Shown in pieces: positions 1-7,149 of a stretch of DNA of 9,578 bases. The stretch's first letter is position 1. The number at the start of each line of letters is the position of its first letter. The notes beneath the pieces were generated by a model. The model ran no database searches, was not told the origin of the DNA, and saw only the letters and a program-made list of their open reading frames with translations. The stretch covers positions 1 through 9,578 of the forward strand of contig JAUVRV010000073.1 of NCBI GenBank assembly GCA_030597435.1. The letters are read 5' to 3'. The position numbers were made by a program, and so were the translations under genes. This DNA comes from Gemmatimonadales bacterium (GTDB lineage Bacteria; Gemmatimonadota; Gemmatimonadetes; Gemmatimonadales; GWC2-71-9).

Positions 1-46
1 CCCCCAATTACATTCCTTCGCTCAACATTCGCGCCCGGTCACGCGT

Positions 47-51
47 AGGAG
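47..51 (+). promoter_or_regulatory. Ribosome binding site of the DUF5916 gene (decides the start)
   Basis: AGGAG lies 5 nt before the ATG at 57. The in-frame TTG at 54 would be only 2 nt away, too close for efficient initiation, so 57 is preferred. The 46 bases before it are the window edge and show nothing else I can support. Confidence 0.7.
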
Positions 52-56
52 ATTTG

Positions 57-2810
57 ATGGTCCACGTTCTCAAACCAGCTGTCATTTTGACAGGTACGCT
101 TTTGGCGATCGCTCCGCCCGCTCTCGGGCAGGTAGACGCAGATCGCATCATAGATCCGGAGGATCCCACACCGGCTCCACTACCTTGGGTGTCCGCGTCC
201 GTCAGGGATGGCGACATAGATATCGACGGTCGGCTGAATGAGGCTGCATGGGCACTAGCGATTCCGGCCACGCAGTTCGTGCAGGGTGAGCCCGTGGAGG
301 GTGCGCCACCCGAGTCACGCACCGAGGTTCTGGTACTGTTCGATCGGGGCGCACTTTACGTGGGAGCCCGGCTCTACGAGGACAATCCCGATGACATAGC
401 CGATCAGCTCGTTCGGCGGGACGAAAACGGCCAGTACGACTATTTCGAGCTTTCGCTCGATCCCAACAACGACCGGCGTACCGGCTACCGGTTCCGGGTC
501 AGCGCGGCCGGCGTCCAGCGGGACGTTTACATGTTCGATGACGTGCGGGAGGACGCAGCCTGGGACGGTGTCTGGAACTCGGCGGTCCAGCGGGATTCAC
601 TAGGGTGGGTAGTCGAGATGCGGATCCCACTCTCGCAGGTCAGGTTCACTGTCTCCGATACGGTGCAGTCCTGGGGCATCAACTTCACGAGAAGACGCTT
701 GGTAACCAATGAGATAACCTACCTGGCACTGGAATCTCGGATCACCCACGGAAAGGTGAGCGTCTTCGGCCGGCTCGAGGGCCTCGACCTGCCCAGTGGA
801 GCACGCCGTTTGGAACTCAGGCCCTATGCGTTGGCCAACGCACGCACGGCACCCGCGGTAGTGGGCAATCCATTCTTTGACGGCTCTGCCATGGGAACCC
901 GCGCTGGTCTGGATATGAAGCTCGGGCTCGGTGCATCCCACACGCTCGATCTCACGATCAACCCCGACTTCGGACAAGTCGAGGTCGACCCGGCGGTGAT
1001 CAATCTCTCCGCATTCGAGACCTTCTTCGACGAGAGGCGGCCGTTTTTTGTGGAAGACGCACAGGTGTTCGACTTCGGTCTCTCTGGCAGACGGAACACT
1101 CTGTTCTACAGTCGTAGAATTGGCCGCGCGCCTCACGGCTCGGCACCATCCGGCGTAGACTTCAGAGACATTCCGACCCAAACGTCGATCATGGGAGCGG
1201 CAAAACTCACGGGCCGTCCGGCCAGTGGGTTCTCGATCGGAGCCTTGGCGTCGTTGACAGGTCGTGAGACGGGCTTGGGCTATGAAGAGATAGCCGGTCA
1301 AACCCAGTTCACCGTAGAGCCCAGAAGCCAGTACGGCGCGATCCGATTACAGCAGGACTTCAGGAACGGCGGTACCCAGATCGGCACGATGGTAACCGTC
1401 ACCAATAGAGAACTCCCCAACGACGGCAGCTTCGACTATCTCCCGTCCAACGCGTATGCCGCGGGCCTGGACTTCGAGCACAATTGGGGCGGCTCACGGT
1501 CACGCGACTGGGCGCTGACCGGCTACGTAGCAGGGACCTCGGTTAGGGGCTCACCAACCGCTTTGTTGGGGCTTCAGCAGCGGAGCAACCACTACTTCCA
1601 GCGACCGGATGCAACACGTGTTTCGCTCGATTCGACTGCGACGCAGATGATCGGAGTGGAATGGCGACTCGAGTTCTCACGCCGTAGTGCCACACACTGG
1701 ACCGGAGGCCTTTGGCTGGGAGAGGTCACCCCCGGATTCGAGGTCAACGACCTGGGTTTCTCACAGTCTGGTGAGAAACTCGACATCGGCGGCCGTATCC
1801 AATACCAGGAGATCAGGCCTGGCAAGGTGTTCAGGAACTACCGCGTCAGCTTGTGGACGTTCCACAACTTCCGGCACGAGGCGTTGGACGAGATTGGCTC
1901 ATGGAACTCTTGGGCCCGCGCTCACAAGACCGGAGCGTTCATGGCCAACGCCAATGTCGAGTTCCTCAACTACTGGGGAGTCAACTTCCGCGGGCATTAC
2001 TCGCCACAGTCGATGAGCGATGTCGCGACTCGTGGTGGCCCGCTCATGGTCGACCCTGCTTCCACATCGCTCACCATCGGGGCCAATACCGACCGGCGCA
2101 AGATGGTATCCCTGCGGCCTTCGCTGACCTACGAGGTCCGCCACTTGGGCGGTTACTCGTGGCGCACCGGACTCGACCTCGCATTCCGACCGACACCCAG
2201 CTGGGAGATCCAGTTGAGACCCCAATACTCGACCCAGCTGCAACCGGCACAGTATGTAACGAGAACTGGCGATGTTGGTTACGATCCAACCTACGGTAGG
2301 CGCTATCTCTTCTCAGATCTCGAGCTGCGTTCCCTTTCGGTCCAGGCACGGGTGAACGTTGCTTTCAGTCCTACTCTGACTCTGCAGCTGTTTGCTCAAC
2401 CGCTCGTGTCTTCGGGTGACTATCTGACGTACAAGCAACTCGAGCAGGCGGAGAGCTTTGACTTCGGCTCGTTTGAAGAAGGCCAAGCTGTATCGGTCGA
2501 GGACGGGGTCTCGTGTTCCGGCGGTCGCACGTGTGTGAGCGAGGGCACTCGTTACGTCGACTTCGACGGAGACGGTAGCACCGACCACGCGTTCTCCGAC
2601 AGGGACTTCAACTTCCGATCGCTGCGGCTCAACGCAGTCATGCGGTGGGAGTTCCGCCCCGGTTCAACCGTCTTCCTCGTGTGGCAGCAGAGCAGAACCG
2701 ACAGGGTGACCGACGGATCGTTCGACTTCGGCCGGGACATCACTCAACTGTGGCGATCCGAGCCGGAGAACTTGTTCATCGTGAAGTTCACGTATTGGTT
2801 GGGACTATAG
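57..2810 (+). CDS. DUF5916 outer-membrane protein with N-terminal CBM9-like domain
   Basis: Predicted exported protein of 917 aa. Residues 1-25 form a signal peptide (hydrophobic LTGTLLAIAPPALG, cleavage before Gln). Residues about 45-200 resemble the carbohydrate-binding family 9-like fold that precedes DUF5916, with IDGRLNEAAW near the start. From about residue 230 the sequence matches DUF5916: the hallmark stretch TINPDFGQVEVDP (about 300-312) followed by a glutamate-arginine-rich ERRPFFVE segment (about 326-333), then alternating aromatic strands to a final FIVKFTYWLGL, as expected of an outer-membrane beta-barrel. Near the C-terminus a loop has two cysteines (820, 826) and a DFDGDGSTD motif (about 836-843) that could bind calcium. 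Length is usual for the family. The substrate is unknown; family members are annotated as hypothetical or as carbohydrate-binding proteins, and barrel topology is inferred. The start at 57 is chosen for its AGGAG. The gene is followed directly by a purine-rich repeat. Confidence 0.9.
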   Translation: MVHVLKPAVILTGTLLAIAPPALGQVDADRIIDPEDPTPAPLPWVSASVRDGDIDIDGRLNEAAWALAIPATQFVQGEPVEGAPPESRTEVLVLFDRGALYVGARLYEDNPDDIADQLVRRDENGQYDYFELSLDPNNDRRTGYRFRVSAAGVQRDVYMFDDVREDAAWDGVWNSAVQRDSLGWVVEMRIPLSQVRFTVSDTVQSWGINFTRRRLVTNEITYLALESRITHGKVSVFGRLEGLDLPSGARRLELRPYALANARTAPAVVGNPFFDGSAMGTRAGLDMKLGLGASHTLDLTINPDFGQVEVDPAVINLSAFETFFDERRPFFVEDAQVFDFGLSGRRNTLFYSRRIGRAPHGSAPSGVDFRDIPTQTSIMGAAKLTGRPASGFSIGALASLTGRETGLGYEEIAGQTQFTVEPRSQYGAIRLQQDFRNGGTQIGTMVTVTNRELPNDGSFDYLPSNAYAAGLDFEHNWGGSRSRDWALTGYVAGTSVRGSPTALLGLQQRSNHYFQRPDATRVSLDSTATQMIGVEWRLEFSRRSATHWTGGLWLGEVTPGFEVNDLGFSQSGEKLDIGGRIQYQEIRPGKVFRNYRVSLWTFHNFRHEALDEIGSWNSWARAHKTGAFMANANVEFLNYWGVNFRGHYSPQSMSDVATRGGPLMVDPASTSLTIGANTDRRKMVSLRPSLTYEVRHLGGYSWRTGLDLAFRPTPSWEIQLRPQYSTQLQPAQYVTRTGDVGYDPTYGRRYLFSDLELRSLSVQARVNVAFSPTLTLQLFAQPLVSSGDYLTYKQLEQAESFDFGSFEEGQAVSVEDGVSCSGGRTCVSEGTRYVDFDGDGSTDHAFSDRDFNFRSLRLNAVMRWEFRPGSTVFLVWQQSRTDRVTDGSFDFGRDITQLWRSEPENLFIVKFTYWLGL

Positions 2811-2851
2811 GAGGAGATTAGAAGGGGAAGAAGGGGAAGAAGGGGAAGGAG
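2810..2851 (+). repeat. Purine-rich GGGGAAG element, copy 1
   Basis: A 42-base all-purine-biased element begins at the last base of the DUF5916 stop codon. It opens with GGAGGAGATTAG and continues as three GGGG runs (2824-2827, 2833-2836, 2842-2845) separated by AAGAA, ending AAGGAG. Copy 2 at 6031-6072 aligns without gaps at 38 of 42 positions; an inverted relative lies at 7117-7149. Such similarity between spacers behind unrelated genes indicates a dispersed repeat, not chance low complexity, although purine bias inflates the identity. Confidence 0.8.
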
Positions 2852-2925
2852 ATTCCCCCTGCCCTGCTTCACCTCTCAGCCCTCATCCACTGCTTCATCC
2901 CCTTCCCCTCCCTCCCCGTCTAATC
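2816..2925. repeat. Long imperfect inverted repeat in the spacer after the DUF5916 gene
   Basis: The arm 2816-2839 (starts GATTAGAAGGGG) and the arm 2902-2925 (ends CCCCGTCTAATC) are inverted copies matching at 21 of 24 positions, separated by 62 bases. A transcript reading through would fold into a long G-C-rich hairpin. The intervening DNA is pyrimidine-rich and has no credible open reading frame. The right arm is effectively a further, inverted copy of the purine-rich element. Confidence 0.75.
2842..2858 (+). terminator. Short hairpin behind the DUF5916 gene, possible terminator
   Basis: GGGGAA (2842-2847) and TTCCCC (2853-2858) are perfectly complementary with a 5-base GGAGA loop. It lies 32 nt past the stop codon. 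No T-tract follows (the next bases are CTGCCC), so it is not a classical intrinsic terminator. It competes with the longer inverted repeat for the same bases. Confidence 0.35.
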
Positions 2926-2990
2926 CGGCGACGGCCCATCCACACGCACCTCACCAGCATTCACCACTTCCTTCCGCACCGCCAGAAGCA

Positions 2991-2996
2991 TACAAT
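2991..2996 (+). promoter_or_regulatory. Candidate -10 box for the VPS10-type gene
   Basis: TACAAT matches the sigma-70 -10 consensus at five of six positions and lies 31 nt before the GTG start at 3028. The -35 position at 17-bp spacing reads TTCCTT, a poor match. Its support is position and being the only AT-rich word in a pyrimidine-rich spacer. It suggests, weakly, that this gene has its own promoter. Confidence 0.25.
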
Positions 2997-3017
2997 TCCG
3001 CTGCCACCCCCTCCCAC

Positions 3018-3021
3018 GAGG
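3018..3021 (+). promoter_or_regulatory. Ribosome binding site for the GTG start at 3028
   Basis: GAGG lies 6 nt before the GTG at 3028. This supports GTG over the in-frame ATG at 3064, whose use would remove the positively charged n-region (MKHSVSK) of the signal peptide. Confidence 0.5.
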
Positions 3022-3027
3022 CCAAAA

Positions 3028-6000
3028 GTGAAGCATTCTGTTTCGAAGTTCGCTCCGGCTCCGATGACTCTGGGCCTGCTGTTCGCAATCGCCCCTGTGG
3101 CTCTCGGTCAGGCCGTACCGATTACATCAGACATGTTGCGGGAGCTGGAGTTTCGCACGATAGGTCCTGCGGTCACAGGTGGCCGTATTCACGATGTAGA
3201 GGCGCTACCGCACGATCCGTCGACGATCTACCTGGCCACCGCGTCGGGCGGGATTTGGAAGTCGACCAACAAGGGAACCACCTGGACTTCGATTTTCGAG
3301 AACCAACCTGTCAGCACGTTCGGAGACCTTGAGATTGCGCCCTCCAACAGCGAGATCATTTGGGCTGGTACGGGCGAGCAGAACAACCGGCAGAGCACGT
3401 CATGGGGCAATGGGGTGTATCGCTCCACCGACGGTGGTGAGACCTGGGACCATCTGGGACTCGACCAGACGCGTCACATTGGTGAGATAGCCGTACACCC
3501 AACGAATCCCGATGTCGCATACGTTGCTGCGCTCGGCAATCTCTGGGCACCCAGTGATGAGAGAGGCATTTACAAGACCACAGACGGTGGGCGCACCTGG
3601 GATCGGGTGTTGTTCGTGGACGAGTTCACGGGTGTAGTAGAGATGGTCATGGATCCCGCAGACCCCAACACGTTGTTTGCGGCTACCTACCAAAGACTGC
3701 GGCGCACCTGGGGATTCAACGGAGGGGGGCCGGGGAGCGGCATATACCGAACAACGGACGGTGGCGCTACTTGGACCGAACTCACCAACGGACTTCCAGA
3801 GGGTGACAAAGGTCGCATTGGATTGGCCATTGCCCAGACCAACGGTCTCATTCTGAATGCGACTATCGAACACGCCTCGGAGTCCGGCGTCTATCGTACG
3901 GAAGATGCCGGCGAGACGTGGCGCAAGGTAAACAGCCTCAATCCACGTCCGATGTACTACAGTCACATCTACATAGACCCGACCAACGCGGACCGTGTCT
4001 ACATTCTGGCCACATCGTTCTACAAGAGTGAGGACGGCGGTCAGACGTTCGAGACTCTGCCAACGCGACCGACATACGACGTGGGCGTACACAGTGACTT
4101 CCACGATCTCTGGATCGACCCGAACAACCCCAACCACTTCTACCTGGTTGGTGATGCGGGATTACATGAATCATGGGACATGGGTCAAACGCATATGCGT
4201 ATTCGCAATCTCCCGATCGGCCAGTTCTACGGGATCGGTGTCGACATGCGCGAGCCCTACTGGGTTTACGGCGGTATGCAGGACAATCATTCGTGGATGG
4301 GACCAAGTGCGACCCGGCACTGGATTGGAATTCTCAACGACGACTGGCGCCAGATCGGTTTTGGCGACGGGATGTACCAGCAACCCGATCCCACCAGTCA
4401 CCGCTATGTCTACGTACTGGCCCAGAACGGGAACATCTTGCGGCTCGATGCCGAGACGGGCGACGCACTGAGCGTTGCGCCGGCTCCACCTGAGGGCGAG
4501 AGCTATCGCTACGATTGGGTAACGCCGGCCGTTGTCTCGCGCCACGATCCCAAGGTTGTATACCTCGGTGGCAACAGGTTGTTCATATCGCGCGATCGTG
4601 GAAGCAGCTGGGAGTGGACAGAGGATCTCACCCGGCAGATTGACCGCAATGAGTTGGAGCTGATGCGCGTGCGCGGCTCCGAGGCAATGATTTCCAAGAA
4701 CGATGGCACCAGTTCCTTCGGAGAGATCACGACAATCGCGGAATCACCAATCGACCCCGAAATCCTGTGGATCGGCACGGACGATGGCAACGTTCAAGTC
4801 TCCAGCGACGGTGGAGACTCGTGGTCCGAGGTCTCGGGCAACGTCCCCGGTCTCCCCGATGCAACCTACGTGAGTAGGATTGTCGCCTCGGCCGCTGCCG
4901 CTGGAACCGGTTACGCAGCATTTGACGCCCACAGAGACGGAGACTTCGAGCCGTACCTCTATCGCACGACCGACTTGGGAGCGACATGGACCCCGATCAA
5001 GGGAGGTCTCCCAACCGGTTCGGTGAACGTGATCGTCGAGCATGCCGCTAAACCAGATGTACTCTTTGTGGGAACCGAACACGCGTTGTTCGTGTCAACC
5101 GACGCAGGTGGGCATTGGGCCAAGTTCGACAACCTTGCTACAACGCTATTCGATGACATCGTGATCCACCCGCGCGACAACGATCTCATCGTGGGCACGC
5201 ATGGCCGCAGCATACTGATTCTCGACGATTTGACGCCGATCATCGACTGGTCGGCCGCGAATAGGCTCATGACAGTGCATCTGTTCCCGATAAGACGAGC
5301 CACGATGTTCCAGTACTGGAAGGACACTTCCTACCGCGCCGATGCCGAATATGCCGGCACGAACCCACCGTTCGGGGCTATCCTGACGTATTTCCTCAAA
5401 GAGAACGCAGATGCGGCATCGATCGCCGTCACCAACCAACGAGGAGAGGTAGTCCGCGAGTTCGCCGTTCCGGCCGATTCCGGACTGCACAGACTGACCT
5501 GGGATCTCCGCTACGAGTCCGGACCGGGCAGCGGATTCGGTCAGTCATCACCGACCAACCTGCCACATCCGGTTGGCAACCGGGGTCCATTCGTGGCACC
5601 CGGCACGTTCACGGTGACGCTCACGGCTGGCGAAAACCAATCGACGCAGAACGTCACCGTTCGTGGTGACCCGCTGATGCAATTGACCCAGGAGCAATGG
5701 GACCAACGCGAGGCGTTCCTCGTGGCATTGCTGGAGACGCAGTACAAACTCCAGGAAACAATGCAGTCCGGTTCCCGGTTGCGGAGACAGCTCGAGGCTC
5801 GGCGAGATTCGTTGGGCGCCGATGCGCCGGATGAACTGGTGCAGCAGCTCGAGTCGGCCCAGGCTCTCGAGCGGGAAATCCGCACTCTGAGTCGCACCGC
5901 AGGGCAGATAGCTGGTACGTACAACGGTCAGGGCGTACGGCAGGGGAGTCTCTATCCGCCAACCGAGACGCACAGGGAGCAGATGGCGAAGTTGGAAGCG

Positions 6001-6042
6001 AGGCTGCGGGCGGTGGTTGAGAGGCTAGAGGGAGGAGACTAG
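3028..6042 (+). CDS. Secreted VPS10/sortilin-type Asp-box beta-propeller protein
   Basis: Predicted exported protein of 1004 aa with a GTG start. Residues 1-27 are a signal peptide (basic MKHSVSK, hydrophobic core, ALG before Gln28). Residues about 40-760 carry at least ten Asp-box (BNR) motifs of the S-x-D-x-G-x-T-W type, for example STNKGTTW (79-86), STDGGETW (133-140), TTDGGRTW (184-191), TTDGGATW (242-249), TEDAGETW (291-298), SSDGGDSW (592-599) and STDAGGHW (690-697). This spacing fits one or two large beta-propellers as in VPS10/sortilin N-terminal and WD40/YVTN/BNR-like proteins. Residues about 790-880 look like a FlgD-type Ig domain (HRLTWDLRY, then APGTFTVTL), and about 885-1000 are helical and charged, probably a coiled coil. 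Such proteins are often labelled glycosyl hydrolase, but Asp-boxes are structural and I see no catalytic signature, so no enzymatic role is claimed. The last three codons and the stop lie inside a purine-rich repeat. Confidence 0.88.
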   Translation: MKHSVSKFAPAPMTLGLLFAIAPVALGQAVPITSDMLRELEFRTIGPAVTGGRIHDVEALPHDPSTIYLATASGGIWKSTNKGTTWTSIFENQPVSTFGDLEIAPSNSEIIWAGTGEQNNRQSTSWGNGVYRSTDGGETWDHLGLDQTRHIGEIAVHPTNPDVAYVAALGNLWAPSDERGIYKTTDGGRTWDRVLFVDEFTGVVEMVMDPADPNTLFAATYQRLRRTWGFNGGGPGSGIYRTTDGGATWTELTNGLPEGDKGRIGLAIAQTNGLILNATIEHASESGVYRTEDAGETWRKVNSLNPRPMYYSHIYIDPTNADRVYILATSFYKSEDGGQTFETLPTRPTYDVGVHSDFHDLWIDPNNPNHFYLVGDAGLHESWDMGQTHMRIRNLPIGQFYGIGVDMREPYWVYGGMQDNHSWMGPSATRHWIGILNDDWRQIGFGDGMYQQPDPTSHRYVYVLAQNGNILRLDAETGDALSVAPAPPEGESYRYDWVTPAVVSRHDPKVVYLGGNRLFISRDRGSSWEWTEDLTRQIDRNELELMRVRGSEAMISKNDGTSSFGEITTIAESPIDPEILWIGTDDGNVQVSSDGGDSWSEVSGNVPGLPDATYVSRIVASAAAAGTGYAAFDAHRDGDFEPYLYRTTDLGATWTPIKGGLPTGSVNVIVEHAAKPDVLFVGTEHALFVSTDAGGHWAKFDNLATTLFDDIVIHPRDNDLIVGTHGRSILILDDLTPIIDWSAANRLMTVHLFPIRRATMFQYWKDTSYRADAEYAGTNPPFGAILTYFLKENADAASIAVTNQRGEVVREFAVPADSGLHRLTWDLRYESGPGSGFGQSSPTNLPHPVGNRGPFVAPGTFTVTLTAGENQSTQNVTVRGDPLMQLTQEQWDQREAFLVALLETQYKLQETMQSGSRLRRQLEARRDSLGADAPDELVQQLESAQALEREIRTLSRTAGQIAGTYNGQGVRQGSLYPPTETHREQMAKLEARLRAVVERLEGGD

Positions 6043-6072
6043 GCGGGGAAGAAGGGGAAGGAGGGGAAGGAG
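6031..6072 (+). repeat. Purine-rich GGGGAAG element, copy 2, overlapping a stop codon
   Basis: GGAGGAGACTAG (6031-6042) is followed by three GGGG runs (6045-6048, 6054-6057, 6063-6066) and ends AAGGAG. It matches copy 1 at 38 of 42 positions without gaps. The first twelve bases are read as Gly-Gly-Asp-stop of the VPS10-type gene, so the element supplies that protein's C-terminus. No inverted partner is present in this 60-bp spacer, unlike the other two sites. Confidence 0.8.
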
Positions 6073-6085
6073 TATAGACAACTAC

Positions 6086-6106
6086 ATGCAAAGAAGAAAT
6101 CAATGA
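6086..6106 (+). other. Possible six-codon leader peptide before the cyclodeaminase-family gene
   Basis: ATG at 6086 opens a tiny frame encoding MQRRNQ, and its TGA (6104-6106) overlaps the ATG at 6103 as ATGA, the usual arrangement for translational coupling. The two Arg codons are adjacent AGA codons. The nearest strong Shine-Dalgarno, AAGGAG at 6067-6072, is 13 nt away, longer than ideal. A frame this short occurs often by chance, so this is only a suggestion. Confidence 0.2.
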
Positions 6107-7095
6107 ACCGAGCGGGCACTCTACTCCTGAGCCGCAGCGATATTGCGTCGCTGCTGACACTGGAAGATTGTATCGATGCGGTCGAAAACGCATTCCGCGC
6201 GCATGCGGAAGGCAAATCGATTGCGCCCGGGCTATTGCACGGTGACGCAGCCGAGGGTGAGTTCCATATAAAGGGCGGCGGTTTCAAGGAGCCGATTCCA
6301 TACTATGCGCTCAAGGCCAACGCCGGTTTCTTCGGTAATGCTGAGCGGTTTGGCTTGCCCAACATTCAAGGGTTGATTCTACTCTACAGTGCCGAGAACG
6401 GGTCTCCCCTGGCGGTAATGGACTCCGGCGGGATCACGGTGAAGCGCACTGGCGCGGCAACCGCCGTCGTCGCCAAGTACTTGGCGCGGCGAGATTCGAA
6501 GGTCGTCACGATGTGCGGTTGTGGCACCCAAGGCCGCATCCAACTTCGATCACTACTCGAGGTACTGCCGATCGAGCGTGCCAACGCATACTCGGTCGAC
6601 CATGACGAAGCATCGCAGTACGCCGCAGACATGAGCAAAGAACTGGGCATCCCCGTCAAACACGCGCAGGATCTGGAGCCAGCAGTCAAAGAGTGCGACG
6701 TGTGCGTTACCTGCACACCCGCAAAGAAGGCCTTCATCGATCAGTCCTTCGTTACGGCTGGTACACTCGTGGTTGCAGTGGGAGCTGACAGCCCGGAGAA
6801 ACAGGAGATCGACCCGCGGCTGCTCGCCGCAAATCATGTGGTGGTTGACCTATTGGACCAGTGCGTGTCGGTGGGAGAACTGCATCACGCCATCGATGAT
6901 GGTCTCATGACCTCAGCCGACGTTCGCGCTGAGCTAGCCGATGTAATTGCGGGAAAAGCGGTGGGGAGATCGTCCGACGATGAGATCATCGTGTTCGACT
7001 CGACGGGCACGGCTCTGCAGGATGCTGCCGCCGCGATTCTGGTTTATGAGCGGGCGCTAAAGGGTCGTCACGGCACTCCGTTCGAGTTCGTGTAG
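6103..7095 (+). CDS. Ornithine cyclodeaminase / mu-crystallin family protein
   Basis: NAD(P)-dependent cytoplasmic enzyme of 330 aa, the usual family length. Family reactions include ornithine to proline plus ammonia, alanine dehydrogenation, and reduction of cyclic imines such as pyrroline-2-carboxylate; the sequence does not settle which. Visible features: the conserved Lys in YYALKANAG (K71), the segment VKRTGAATAVVAKYLAR (about 113-129) with the conserved Arg, a Rossmann dinucleotide loop GCGTQG (139-144) where most relatives have GxGxQ, an Asp in VGADSPEKQEID (D229) at the position of the proposed catalytic Asp of ornithine cyclodeaminase, and a C-terminal DSTGTALQD (299-307). There is no signal peptide. 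The gene starts 60 nt after the VPS10-type gene; upstream of its ATG is only an A/G-rich AAGAAGAAA (6091-6099), a weak ribosome site. Possible cotranscription with the upstream gene is uncertain because a repeat element lies between. Confidence 0.88.
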   Translation: MNRAGTLLLSRSDIASLLTLEDCIDAVENAFRAHAEGKSIAPGLLHGDAAEGEFHIKGGGFKEPIPYYALKANAGFFGNAERFGLPNIQGLILLYSAENGSPLAVMDSGGITVKRTGAATAVVAKYLARRDSKVVTMCGCGTQGRIQLRSLLEVLPIERANAYSVDHDEASQYAADMSKELGIPVKHAQDLEPAVKECDVCVTCTPAKKAFIDQSFVTAGTLVVAVGADSPEKQEIDPRLLAANHVVVDLLDQCVSVGELHHAIDDGLMTSADVRAELADVIAGKAVGRSSDDEIIVFDSTGTALQDAAAAILVYERALKGRHGTPFEFV

Positions 7096-7116
7096 CTGGG
7101 AAGCCAAGCCGGTGGT

Positions 7117-7149
7117 CTCCTTCCCCTCCTTCCCCCGCTTCCCCTCCTG
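7117..7149 (-). repeat. Purine-rich GGGGAAG element, inverted copy 3
   Basis: Read on the minus strand this segment begins CAGGAGGGGAAG, contains three G runs of four or five, and ends GGGGAAGGAG. Against the last 33 bases of copy 2 it matches at 29 positions. It lies between the convergent stops at 7095 and 7180 and forms the left arm of the hairpin there. Confidence 0.65.

Noticed and set aside
54..56. TTG as start of the DUF5916 gene
   Set aside because: It is only 2 nt from the AGGAG, while ATG at 57 has proper 5-nt spacing.
600..1301. 233-codon open frame on the minus strand
   Set aside because: It is antisense to the well-supported DUF5916 gene, its translation resembles no family, and it lacks a ribosome site; it reflects GC-rich codon bias.
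2842..2872. Classical intrinsic terminator after the DUF5916 gene
   Set aside because: The hairpin is real but no T-rich tract follows, so I list it only as a possible terminator.
2810..2925. CRISPR-like array
   Set aside because: The repeats are purine-rich units of 9 bases with no unique spacers of regular length, and no cas genes are nearby.
3064..3066. ATG as start of the VPS10-type gene
   Set aside because: It would remove the charged n-region of the signal peptide and has no upstream ribosome site; GTG at 3028 has GAGG at 6 nt.
3400..4137. 245-codon open frame on the minus strand
   Set aside because: It lies wholly antisense to the Asp-box region of the VPS10-type gene, and its sequence is a by-product of the repeated Asp-box codons.
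3415..5130. DNA repeats such as GACGGTGG within the VPS10-type gene
   Set aside because: They are explained by the recurrent Asp-box protein motif and not by a separate DNA element.
5654..6193. 179-codon minus-strand frame spanning a gene end and a spacer
   Set aside because: Its Pro/Ser-rich translation comes from reading the GGGGAAG repeat backwards and two real genes antisense.
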